This document shows, piece after piece, positions 25,119 to 38,150 of a DNA stretch of 64,000 bases; positions within the stretch are counted from its first letter, which is position 1; each line of letters begins with the position of its first letter. The stretch comes from Dermatophagoides farinae. Its lineage: Eukaryota > Arthropoda > Arachnida > Sarcoptiformes > Pyroglyphidae. The position numbers and the translations under genes were made by a program. The notes under the pieces were generated by a model. The model made no database searches and was not told the DNA's origin. It was given only the letters and a program-made list of their open reading frames with translations. The stretch covers positions 5,352,025 to 5,416,024 of the forward strand of contig NC_134681.1 in NCBI RefSeq assembly GCF_024713945.1, given 5' to 3'.

Positions 25119-26345
25119 ATCATTAATGATAAAATTGTCGATAGAAAAAAAAATAAATAAAATCCATCCATCTATATATATACACACACGGAAAAAAAGT
25201 GAAAATATTAGGTTTTGAAACGAGAATCTGGTCATCTTTTACTTGAACACACACACACACACACACATACACATGGTTTTTGAATGCCATACTTTTCAAA
25301 TCAATTATTATTATATATACATGGGTGTGTATGTGTGCATGTCTTGGTGATGATGAATTGTAGTGTGGTATTTGTGTGTGTGTGTGTGTGTTCATTGTCC
25401 ATCACCAATTTTTCATCAATAGTTCAATAATGTGAATCAAAAGGGATTTGAAAATAAGAAAAAAAAACTATCAATGGTCTATTGAAGAAGAAAAAAAAAT
25501 ATGAAAAATATATATTGGCTCAATAAACTGACCAAATCATCAACAACAACAACAACAATGATTGACTGTGTGATCAACAATGAACAATTGAATGAATCAG
25601 TAAGAGAGAGAGAGAGAGAGAGCGAAAAAAAAAGAATAGAAAACCCAGACCATTGACCAAAATCAAAAAAAAAAATATATTCTGTCCATAGTGTCAGTTA
25701 ATTTTTTTCCCATTATCTGATATTGCATGTTATTGGCCAAACAAGAAAAAAATCTATAGTCACTCATCGAAACGATTCGGTTGAATAGACAATCTGAATA
25801 GTTGGAAAAAAATGAGAAAAATAAATTGATTCTGTTTATCATTGTCGAGAATTGAAAATTGTTGAAAACAAACACTTCAATGGAGAGGAAAAAAAACTGA
25901 GAATAAGAATAAGAATTTTGAAATCAAAGTTGAAAATTTATTGAGGTCATCTCATTGTTTCTCATTTTTATATATATATATTTTTTTCACTTTTTTTTCC
26001 TGACTTTCCTGATTTCCAAAATATAAATTGTCATCATGTTTAACATGGAAAACAAATACAAAACAATCAATCTTTTGAATATAATTCAATTGGAATTTTT
26101 TGCTGTTGTTGTTGTTGTTGAAAGTTAACACTGACAAAACTAAAAAATAAAAATAAAATAAAATTCTCATGAAAAATATGAAAAGAATCAAATACAGAAC
26201 CAAATCATCAAATTATATTGTTTTTAATTCAATCACAATCAATGTTGGTACAATACGAATGTGTTTCAATGAAATTATCATCAAGAAAATTTGTTGGACC
26301 GGCACATAGTTGATTGTTTATGGTGATGATGATAATGGAAAGTGA

Positions 26346-26699
<354 letters not shown>

Positions 26700-29600
26700 C
26701 GTTTTGTAACTCGATTTCATGGATGGAAAGGATATAATTGTAATGAAACAAAATAAACAACTGAATCAAGAATCATTGAAAATGATGATAATGCGTTTTA
26801 TTTTTTTTTTCTTTGCTTTGTTTCATCACTACAAACATTTTGCCCATCGAATTGCCAATAATGATGATGATGATAATGTCTACAAAAGACCCAATGAAAA
26901 TAAATAATCTCTTGGGATCAAAGAGGTGCATATCATGAAAAGGTGAGCAAAAAAAAAAATAAATAAATAAATAAACGAATTTTTCTCTCCCCACTATGGC
27001 TATAAAGATGAAATTCTAATCAGAATGCATTCAGGTATATATAAATTATTTGAAATTTGTTCATTTTTTGACTTTTTTGATCGACAGATTTCAAAACATT
27101 ATTATTATACAAGCGAATAAAAAACCAGAAAAAAATCGGAAAATTCATTTGAAATAAAACCTGCTAGTTGGCAAATTTTTTTTTCATCATTCCTTTTGAT
27201 GTCAAGTTGAATCAAATGTTAAGAGAAAAAAATTTTAATAAAATGAAATCGCTTAAATGAGAAATGCATTCTAATTTCAGATCCATCTGTGTGTTTCTGT
27301 GGGTGTTAAATGTGCCATCGATCCTTTCATTCAAATATTTTCAATTCATTTTACATTTTATTAGTTTGACACCCGACAACCACAACTATCTTATCAAATA
27401 TTAAAGAAAAAAAATTAGCTTTTTCTGGTGTTTTTTTCCAACAAATTCCACCGATATTTTTTTTCCAATGAAATCAAACATTGAAAAACCAACAACCATA
27501 AAAAACCATAACCAAAACATTTCACGCGTTTTCCAAGAATTTTATTCATTCAAAATGGTTATAAACTAAAAGAGAAAGAAAAAAATCTAAAAATAATTGC
27601 TAAAAGAAAAAAAAAGAAAAAATTTCTTTTTTCTGCTACAATAGTAGTTGGTGGATGATGTTGCATTAACTATAAAGTGTGGAACTGTCTTGATATGAAC
27701 CACAGAACAACATACAAGTCATGTTGTTGAATAATAACATGAGAAAAAAAAATTTTCATATGTAACTTGTATATATAGAATTTAACATTGAACAGAATAA
27801 CCGTTTCTTTTTTTTCTATCTATTCACATAATAAAACAAGCAACGAACACACGATTGTTGTTTTTGCTTTACATCTTTTTCTCTTTTATTTGTTTCTGAA
27901 ACCTTACGGGCATCTGGTTCTTATCTATTTGATTTTTCTTTTTCTTTTTTTTGGTTCCAAACATATATGGTGATAATAATATTTTTATGTACATAACCAG
28001 ATCATACGAATGAAGGAATGATGTAAACTGGCATCTCGTACGCCTAAAGGAATTGTATATATATATATATCAAATCCGATCACTGATCAACTGAGAGTTT
28101 TTGGTTTGCCATATTCTTATGCTAAATACTGTAAGCTAAAAAAAAAATTCTTCTACATTCCATAAGTTAGCGAAAAAAAGACGATTCGGTTAGAGGCAAT
28201 AATTGTTATTCATTCTGTTTATAATTCGATTTTTTGTTTTGTTTTGTTTTGGCAATTACAGCTGACAGAATCAATGAAATTGGGTTATTTTTTTGATATT
28301 TTTTTTTGTTTCAACGCTGATGATGATGAAAATAATAGAGATGACGGCGAATTTTTTTTCAAATTTTTCTTTTTTTTCTATGTTTATTGTCTAAATCATC
28401 AGAATTTCATGTGTTGTTTATGAAGAGAAAAAAAAATCATTATTTAAGAACTCGAAAATTCATATTTTGACAATTTAAGACCATAATGATAACAATGACA
28501 AGTGAAAAAAAGAAAACGTCACCGATGGATAATTCACGGTGAAACTAAGAAAAAAAAATGTCGTTAGATTCTTTACACGCATATTCTATGCCTATATTTT
28601 AGCCAGCTATTTTTTTTTTTTTTTGGCCATCTGCTTGCTTTCAACCGATGGCTTGATCAATTTTAATCAATTTAATGATTGTTTTTCAATTCAATTCAAT
28701 TCAATTCAATTGATTGAAAATTGTGACAATAGTGAAATTGATTTTGAAACAGAACAAAAAAAATAACAAAATGTTTATATCGATTTTCAATTTTATTTAG
28801 TGAATTCTATATTGTTCTGAATTTTTGGTTTTTTTTTCGTAATATCTCAATATGTTTGATATTGATTTTTGTTTCTTTTAACATTCATCAACAAACAACC
28901 AACATTATCATCGTCATCATCATTGTTGAAAACAAAACAAAAAACATGCAGCAACCAAAAAAAAAAAAACATCAATAATTTGACAACCATGAAAAATATT
29001 CAAATTCTGTATTCAGTCATAAAGAAGAAGATGAAATCTCTTGTTGTTGATATAAATATCAGCTGAATATGAGAACATATTGGATTTGTTTGTTTGTTTT
29101 TTTTGGACGTTTGAATCTTTGTCGTCGTTGTTGTTATTATTGCCGGAATTAAATATTCGTATATTTGCTGTTTATTTGTTACATTAACAACAACAACAAC
29201 AACAACAACAATAACAGAAAATAAAATGAAGAATTTTGTGGAGACAAAAAATTTTAAATTAAATGTTCTTAAGAATCCAATTTCGTTTCGTTTTTTTTTT
29301 AGTTTTTGGTTTTATTCCAAAAAAATGCACCAATTTTATCATATGATGAAACTTTGTTTCAACAAAGTTTTTTTTTATATCTTTCTCATATTCTTATATA
29401 TCATCATCGAATGTACAAATGTCGTCATGTGTATATAATAAAATACATTGGAAATGAATTAAGAAATGGAAAATCTTTTTCATCATTGTCTTTTAGAAAG
29501 TAGATAGTTGCCGGGCGAAAAAAAACATATATAACAATGATGAAGAATTAAAAACAGAATAAAATGGTAAAAGACCAACGTTGTAGCAACGATAAAATTT

Positions 29601-31304
29601 GTAAATCATATATATTCCATATCATATACGACAATAAAAATAGTTTGTATTTTTTTCATTTCATTTTCATTGAATCTTAATTAATTCAGCTTGCCTTGTA
29701 TCTATATTCTTATTCTCATTTTTTTTGTTGCGCTAATTCTTTTTTTCCCTTTTTTTCGATCGTTTTTTTTCTGCTGTTGCCATTTATCGAACTTAAATTC
29801 TGGCCTACAACAAAAAAAAAAAAAACGATCGCTAACGCTCAATGTTCAATGTGATTAGTCGATTTCCTGCTATATTTTCTTCAGGCTTTTTTTTGGTGGT
29901 GGTGGTGGTGGTTTTTCTGCGGAGGTTTGGGTGTAGTACTGAAAAACAGACAAAAAAAAACCTTAAGAAAAATACAAATGAAAAAAAATAAACATGGAAA
30001 AAAAGAAGGAAAACTAATTTTGGATCCAACAAGAATAAATTCTTTTTCCATTCATTTTCAAGTTGAATTTAAGCTTTGTTACTTCAGGCACACAAAAATA
30101 ACAACAACGATGATGATGACGACTACAACGACAACGACAACGATAATGATGATGATGATGATGATGATGGGAAAACCCGAATAAAGATTGTTGGAGAAAA
30201 AAAATCAAGAATTAGTTAGGAATATTGAGCAAGAAATTGCAAAATTTGTATATTAAGTAAATAATTATCATATAATTTGACAACGAATTTTTCGTTTCAT
30301 TTTATTTTAGAATACATTATGCAAGTTTCAAGATTTTTTTTTTTTGTTTTTGGTATCTATTTATTCTTTATTCTGTTCATTATTATCATTAAATTGTTGC
30401 TTGCCATTTGTTTTCTACATTAGGTGTATGGAAATTTTTTTCTGGTTATTCTGGCTTTTATTTGATTCGGGTATCTGAACATTATCATTATCAACTGCCG
30501 ATATATCTAAAAATACTCAACATGTAATTTTTGGATAAAAATAGTAGGTTTTTTTTGGATGTAAACAAAACGTGCTGAAAAAAAATTCCGGTGTTTATAT
30601 TTGTATAAATTTGTCATTGAAATGAATAATTAATCACACCATACAAAACATATTTTTTTTTGTTTTTTGGTTTTGTTTCATTTGGAACCAACCATGAATT
30701 GAATGTTCATCTCAAATCCAATTCATGTGAAAAAAAAGAAATGAAAGAAACCTACATAAATGTATATATAATGGATTTCATATGAGAATGGACGATACGA
30801 TATACAGAGAGGAAAAAAAATGACAGTCAAACACGGAAAAAAAAGTCAACATATAACATTTACTTTTGTCCTGTGATTATGATGATGATGATGATGATGA
30901 TGGAAACATGTGCTTGATTCTGAAAAGTTATGATAATTTTTTTTTTTGTTCCAACCAACACATCTCTATTGACCATATATTTTGTTTATATCATCATCAT
31001 CATCATCACCATCAACGTTTTCTATGCAATTTTTGTTATTCCACTAATTCTGATAATTTTGTTTTTTTTTCATAAACATATAAAGACCTACACACACACA
31101 CACACATAGAGAAAAAACATACATACAGGACACGCATTGAAACAGGAATAATAATAATAATAAAAAATGAAAACTGTGAATAAATCCAGACACAGAACCA
31201 AAAAAAAAAAATGAGAAGAAAAAAAAACTAGACAAACACTATTTGTTTAGTTTATTCACGAATTTCTTTCACAGTATATAATAATGTGACATGGAAAACA
31301 AAAC

Positions 31305-31524
<220 letters not shown>

Positions 31525-32284
31525 CGAAAATAAATTGTCATATATATACTATATATTTGGTAACGTAGAAGAAGATCATTTTGAAAGATAAAATATATAT
31601 GGATGGATAAAAATGATTACGATGATGTGATTATAGAGTTTGAATGAATGATATGGCAATATTCCGTGTTTTTTTTTTTTGTGGGGGGAGGAGGGTATGT
31701 GTATCATGAACAACAACAACAACAAAAAACGCAGAGATAATCGAGTCATTGTCTGTATTATAGTTTTATATTCTATTATCCTCTGTATGTATGTGTGTGT
31801 GTTTATTTATTTCCATACAATTTTCTTTTTTGTTGTTCTGGAATCTATACGAAATATTTACATTTATGAATTTTGTGAGTGTGTGAAACTAATGTTTTTT
31901 TTTTTAGATGCATATTAGAAACTGTCATAATGAATGTTCGACCCATCGACCGACCGACGGTAATAGATGTGTGAATAGAACAAATTTTCAAACCACTACT
32001 CAACAATCTTTTCAATATTTCTTATTTTTTATATTTTGAACGCCTTATTTGTCATCGGTTTTGATATTCGAAGATTCAATGTTAGAAAGTGATGATGATG
32101 ATGATGATAATGGTGTGTGTGTGTGTGCCTCTAAAAGAATCTCAGATAGAATGATGATGATGATGATAATAATAATAATAATAATAAAAACACAGGACAA
32201 AGGCCAACATTGACGACAACTTAACATCGTCAATTTAACATAAAAATAAAGTTGAAAAAAAAGAAAACCAGAGATAGAGATAAA

Positions 32285-32485
<201 letters not shown>

Positions 32486-32547
32486 GAAGGAGATGGAAAT
32501 ATAAAAAAAATTCCATGTGTACAATATGAATGAATGTATGTATGCAT

Positions 32548-32576
32548 ATGATGGATCGATTCCATCGATCCATCAT
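32548..32576. repeat. perfect 13-bp inverted repeat (hairpin)
   Basis: ATGATGGATCGAT, a 3-bp spacer TCC, then its exact reverse complement. It lies 67 bp to the right of the (AG)n tract. No gene end is nearby, so a role as terminator is not supported. Confidence 0.9.
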
Positions 32577-33744
32577 CGATCAATCCTATCGATTATTGTT
32601 CTTGTTTTTTATTTCATACAATACAATATATATACATCACAATGTCTTTGAATATGAGTCCATATCTATTTAGAGATTGCATGTGCGTGTTTGTTTTTCG
32701 TGGCATGAAAAAAAATTTTTCTCATTTTTTTTTGCTAAGAATTCTTTTCGTTGTTTTTATTGTTGTTGTTGTTGTTGTTGTTGTGATACATAAAAACATT
32801 TTGTTTATTTATTTTTTTTTGTTTAGATTTTTCACTTGTTTTGCATGTGTAGATTATCCATGTTTTTTTTTTTTTTTTTTTGGTGTGATGACAATTGTCC
32901 AATCAAATAGAAATAAAATCTTTTAATTCATTCAATCAGTTATCTAAATCTGTATAGTATTAGTTTACATAAAATCGGCTTCTTTTCGGTAATTTTGTGT
33001 GTATGTGTGTGTGTGTTTTTTTTATATATAAATTTTTCTTTTCAATTTGCTTTTGTGTTTGTATATTGAATGTCAATTGTTATGGTTTGGAATATGCAAG
33101 CTGATGATAGATTTTATGGAAACCAAAGTTGAGCATCGAAATAAAAATTTTGCCTTCAGGGTGATGTCTGGTATCTCGGAATTTTTATTTTTATTTTTTT
33201 TTTGTTTTGTTTTCTCATGACTAAGCACATACATTCTGCTTGATCATACATATTTTTTCCATTATTTACACACACACACACACACAGACAGAATTGTGAT
33301 GATGGAATAAAAATTTCACAACATCATCATCATCATCATCAACGTTAAATGGAATTTTAAAATCCATTTTTTTAAATTTAAGTCAAATAAAAAACAAAAT
33401 AAAATCATTTGAAAAAAAGGATGAATGACGTTGTTTTTCAATGGTGTTAGGAAAATTCTTTATTTATTTTTTTTTTTTTAGTTTTCACAAGAATTTCCAA
33501 TGTGCTAAGATGAGAGATTAAACACTTAATGTAATTATATATTATTCTTGGATTCTTGGATAATAAGGCATTTGAATGAATGAATGAAAAAAGATTAAAT
33601 TGAATTAAATTAAATTAAATTACATGGATGTTTGAGTGATTAAATCAAATTTTCCTTTTTCTTTTTGCTTTATTTATCATTTTCAATGAACACAAGAATG
33701 ATTCGTGAAACTTGAAAATTGTCTTGATGCAACATGTTGATGCA

Positions 33745-33791
33745 CAGCGGTGGATTTACCATTTGCCCATGGAATGGTTGATCCACCACTG
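33745..33791. mobile_element. hAT-like fold-back remnant, 47 bp
   Basis: The left end CAGCGGTGGATTTACCATT and right end AATGGTTGATCCACCACTG are imperfect inverted repeats (16 of 19 positions pair). They resemble the CAGTGGCGGATTTACC-type termini of some hAT transposons. The flanking 8-mers TTGATGCA and ATGATGGA agree at 6 of 8 positions, as an old 8-bp target duplication would. Almost nothing remains between the ends, so it is two fused termini or a solo fold-back. Confidence 0.5.
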
Positions 33792-36700
33792 ATGATGGAA
33801 ATTATTTTTTTCATTTTCTTTTGATTTCCTAATTCTTTCAAATATATGGATCGGTTTTTTTTTGTTTTTTAAAACAAAATCGATCGATCTGTCATCATCA
33901 TCATCATCATCATAATTCCTGATAAATTTCCAAAGGCAAAATTTTCACTTTTGTTGTTCCGGTTTCTGTTTGTCATCAATAATAATATGATGATGATGAT
34001 AAAACAACAACAACGACAACAATATTCTTGTCGTGTTAATTTTTTTTTTACTTGTCTTTTATTCATGAAAAAAAACATCGATTCATCAAAGATAATTATC
34101 ATCCCACAAATCCACATATAAAGTGACAGTGTGAAGAACATATAAACACACACACACACTGTACAGAATACATGCTTTGATCAAAAACAATAAATGACGA
34201 GCCAAAAAAAAAATATCCAGAATCAAGTTGAATTCTGGTGAATCCAAATAAACATCATCATCATCATCATCATCATCGAATGGGAAAAAAACATGAATGA
34301 ATGAGACACACACACACACCGGGTGGATCTTTTTCTTTTTTTTTCTTCTTTTGAAGCCCCGTTTTTTTTTTTAGACTAGACACACGAAGGTTATGTTTGT
34401 GGAACAGAACAAATTTTCATTTTTCTTCTTTTTTTTTTACTATAAAATCCATAGTAGTCGATATCCATCATCATCATCATCATCATTGATTAATGATTAT
34501 ATTTCGAAAACAAAAACAAAACGATGAATGATGTTTCATGTTGACGATAATAATAATAATAATAATAATAGCTATTATATCAAATGTTGATCCAGTGTTG
34601 ATTGTTGTGAACATGTGTATCAGAAAAAAATAGAAGAAAAATAAAAGAAATGAACAAACGAAAGATTCCCAGCTGAGAATTGTTCCCGAAAAATTAAAAA
34701 AAAAATAACAAAATGAATAATTATTTGGAAATCATTTTGAAGAAAAACATACACATACAAAAAAGGAATGAACAAGAAAAAAAAATCAATAATAATAGAA
34801 AAGAAGATCTGTATGCGGATCTAGTAGTAATATAATAAGTAGTATTAAGATTTTCATTTTCATTTTTTTTTCACTGAAAAATTTATCCTTGTGTTCAAAT
34901 TGTTGTGAAACACTTGAAACACAAAAAAAATATTGGCACAAAAACCGCACACACTTGTGATTAAATTATTTAGTAGATAATATAAAGCAAAAAAAAAGGT
35001 CTCAAATCTCAAGTAGGGAATCAATTGATTATCAATATATCCTGGAAAATGATAATGATAATGATAAATTCAATGGCAGCAACCAATTAGATCCTGTTAT
35101 ACTCATCAATGACGTTTTTTTGTATTGATTCTACGTTTTTTTTGTTTTTTTTTTGTTCTGTTTCAATGACTATATTTTTTTTTTTTAATTGGATTCATTT
35201 TCAAGTCAAATCGATACAATCGATTCTTGTGTCTGTGTATTTTTTGAATCGTTCATTCTCTAATTATCAAGATTTGTCAACATTTTTTTTTTAATTCTAA
35301 ATGACCAAAATTAACTTGTCAACACTGACCATTCATTCATTCATTCATTCATTACAAACTAAACTTGACCAAATCATAATTAACACACACACAGAAAAAT
35401 ATTGATGCACAGAATAGATGCAAGAAAAAAAATGCAAAAACAACAACGAATATTTGATTAGAATTCAGTAGTGAAAAGCAAAAAACAAAATTGGATCGTA
35501 CAAGTATCGTATACCGTACTTGGTTGGTTAGTTAGTTAGTTAGTTAGTCAGTCAGTTTTGTTTGTTTTGTTTTTTTCTTTGTTTTGTTTTTTTTGCATAG
35601 CTTCATAAGGAATTTTCTTTTCAATCTCTTATTTTCTCTTTTTTTTAATATTCTATATGTTCCATAATGATGATGATGATGATGATTATAATAATATAAG
35701 AAAATGTGAAAAGAAAAAAATAAAAGAGTGGCTAAATTATTATGAAGCATAATGAGATCTTTAGACTGATGATGATGATGATGATGATGACTCAAACTTA
35801 ATAAGCTAAAATGAGACTATGAAGAGGAAAAGAGAAAATCTAGATTCTAGAAAAAAGGCTTCATTCAACAACAACAACAACAATAATAATGAAATTTTGA
35901 TGAACTGAAACGCCGGCTAACGGAAAGCATCCAAGACCTATTTAGGTGATGGTGTGTTTGTTTGTTGTTGCCATAATATATTCTTGACAAAAGACTTTGA
36001 CTTTTGACTATACGATTATGCAAATGGATCGTCATCATCATCATCATCAACAACAACAACAACAACAGACAAGCTAAAAATGTTTTTTTTTCGAGATTCA
36101 AAAAATAAATAAAAAAATCTTTTACATTCAACATTTTACATGTGAATGTTGCTAAGATATATTTTTTTTGTCTCCATTTTTCAAGTTTTTCATATTGCAA
36201 CATTATTCAAGATAAAACTGGCAATAAAAATTTTTTTTTTTTTGGATTTACTTCTTTCAGTATGAATCTGATATTTAAAAAAAACAATTCAAGATGCTCA
36301 AAAATCAGATCAAGCCAAATGAATGTATTATCACCATCTCATCAGACAAATAATTAGTTACCGAGAATGGATAGTAGTTGAATTATATTGTTACTATCAT
36401 CATTATCAATCATCATCATTATTATTACGATAATAACTCGTTAGTTTCATTATAAGATAATAATGATGATAATGATTACATTTTCCACATTGATATTCTA
36501 AAAATTACTATGAAAAATTTGTCATCATGGTTCCCGAAATGAATCTAGCCTAGGAAACATGATCGTTGAAATCTATGAATACAAACAACAAATGAATATT
36601 AAAAAAAAATTTAAGAATGAGAAAACAATGTTGATGAATAAATCTTATTCATTCGTTCATTCATCGATCGGAATTGTAATGTTATTGCATCAATTCGATA

Positions 36701-37164
36701 ATAGCAAACAAGTCTGTAACGAAGAAAAAAATAACTACAAAAAATTATCACTAATACCTAAATAGATATATTTTCAAATAGATCGTTAGGATAATGAAAA
36801 ACTTTTTTTTTTCTTGGCAATCTTTTGATTGAAAAATTTTCAAGAAATATTCTAAATTGAATTTCAATTTAAAAATGACGAAAGAATCGCTTAATTTAGA
36901 TATATGAAACATATGATGATGTAAATTATAAGAAAAAATTAAGAAATCTTATATTTGGAATGAAAGAAAAATATGAAAATTTTTTTCACTAGAATCAAGA
37001 TTCTAGATACATTTTGTTTGCGTAATTTCACAAAAAAAATTTACACTATTTATGCAATCATAATATGGCAAAGAATTGAGCCAATTGTTTAATCGTCGAT
37101 TTATATTATCATTATTAACATTTTTTTTTTTTTTTTTTTTTTTGATTATTATCATCATCATCAT

Positions 37165-37313
37165 CAGGGCCGGCCCAGAAAATCGCGAGGCCTTGTGCAA
37201 AAATAGGGTGAAAAGTTGGAGCTGCGAGGCCCTTGCCAATACAGCGGAAAGGGGGAAGGCAGCGCGAGGCCTTGTGCGGTGCACAGTTTGCACAGGCACC
37301 TCGGCCGGCCCTG
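37165..37313. mobile_element. hAT-type MITE, 149 bp
   Basis: A GC-rich block in AT-rich surroundings, with 11-bp perfect terminal inverted repeats CAGGGCCGGCC / GGCCGGCCCTG. It is flanked on both sides by ATCATCAT, the 8-bp duplication expected of hAT elements; this sits in an ATC repeat and so is only moderately informative. There is no transposase frame, so it is non-autonomous. Inside, CGCGAGGCCTTGTGC occurs twice (37184-37198 and 37263-37277), with a third variant at 37223-37237. Confidence 0.75.
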
Positions 37314-37471
37314 ATCATCATTATTATGAATTATTCAAGCGTAAACCACAGCCGCCGTTGCTGTCATTTTCATCACTGCTTTAAGTTTAACACAATTACT
37401 AACAATCATGATGCTTTTCAATGTTATTTCATTTTTGTTTTTTGTTTCTCCTTTTCTTATTATTTTCATAG

Positions 37472-37594
37472 ATTGCGAATTTATTAATACAATTAAAAAA
37501 AGAAAATAATAATTCTATACCAATTAAACGATTGAACCTTTCATATAAAATGTTATTATCATCTGATTTATCAATTAAATGTTGTGATGATTAA
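37472..37594 (+). CDS. candidate terminal exon, unknown gene (weak)
   Basis: I do not recognise it. A pyrimidine-rich acceptor (TTTCTCCTTTTCTTATTATTTTCATAG) leads into 40 codons and a TAA, starting IANLLIQLKKENNNSIPIKR and ending SIKCCDD. The codon mix is more varied than in repeat-derived frames. A second coding-like patch lies just upstream (37325-37385, with ELFKRKPQPPLLSFSSLL in one frame). No complete gene could be assembled, and the MITE at 37165-37313 would sit in or beside it. Confidence 0.18.
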   Translation: MANLLIQLKKENNNSIPIKRLNLSYKMLLSSDLSIKCCDD

Positions 37595-38071
37595 CATTTT
37601 TTTTTTTTTTTTTTGATTTATAATATCGATTGTTTGTCCGGATGGACACTCACGTCTATAGCTCGTAAGCATCTTACATACATAAATTATAACTGACTGA
37701 TAACAATCAGACATTGATGATGATCAATTTGCAATCTTTAGGGAATTTCTAAATTAAAAATGACAAACCAAACGGATGATTCAATGATGATAATAAGGTG
37801 AAATTTAAAAACATATAAAATTATAATATTAATCCAAGGTTCAATCGACCGACTTTTAATGATGAGTGAAAATTTCGTATCCCAAGAAACCGTAAGTAAA
37901 TTTATTATTTTTTTTTTTTTTGATTATACCGGATTCTATTAATTAGTTTTATCAATTTTCCGTCATGTGAAAGATAGATTCGCATAAAAAAATTAGAATG
38001 ATGATGCTCATGTTATCTCAATCATTAAATATGGAGGAATATCGATCAATCGATCAATCAATTTTTTTCCA

Positions 38072-38079
38072 TATATAAA
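38072..38079 (+). promoter_or_regulatory. TATA box of cathepsin B gene 1
   Basis: TATATAAA about 79 bp before the ATG at 38151. A start site roughly 30 bp downstream (about 38102-38110) would give a short 5' UTR of 40-50 nt. Confidence 0.6.
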
Positions 38080-38150
38080 CCATAAAAATTGTACCATTAA
38101 GACATTGAGTTTTGTTCTGAAAAAAAGTCATCTATTTAGAAATTGAAAAA

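Noticed and set aside
37003-37487. Frames of 68-102 codons on both strands across 37.0-37.5 kb
   Set aside because: Much of each is the translated GC-rich MITE; joining it to flanking DNA is an accident of insertion.
37841-37862. GGTTCAATCGACC resembling a tRNA B box, followed by TTTT
   Set aside because: Flanking bases do not form a T-stem or acceptor stem.
37859-37900. Short ATG frame (MMSENFVSQET) ending at a GTAAGT donor
   Set aside because: No downstream exon in phase could be identified before the cathepsin gene, which has its own TATA box, start codon and signal peptide.
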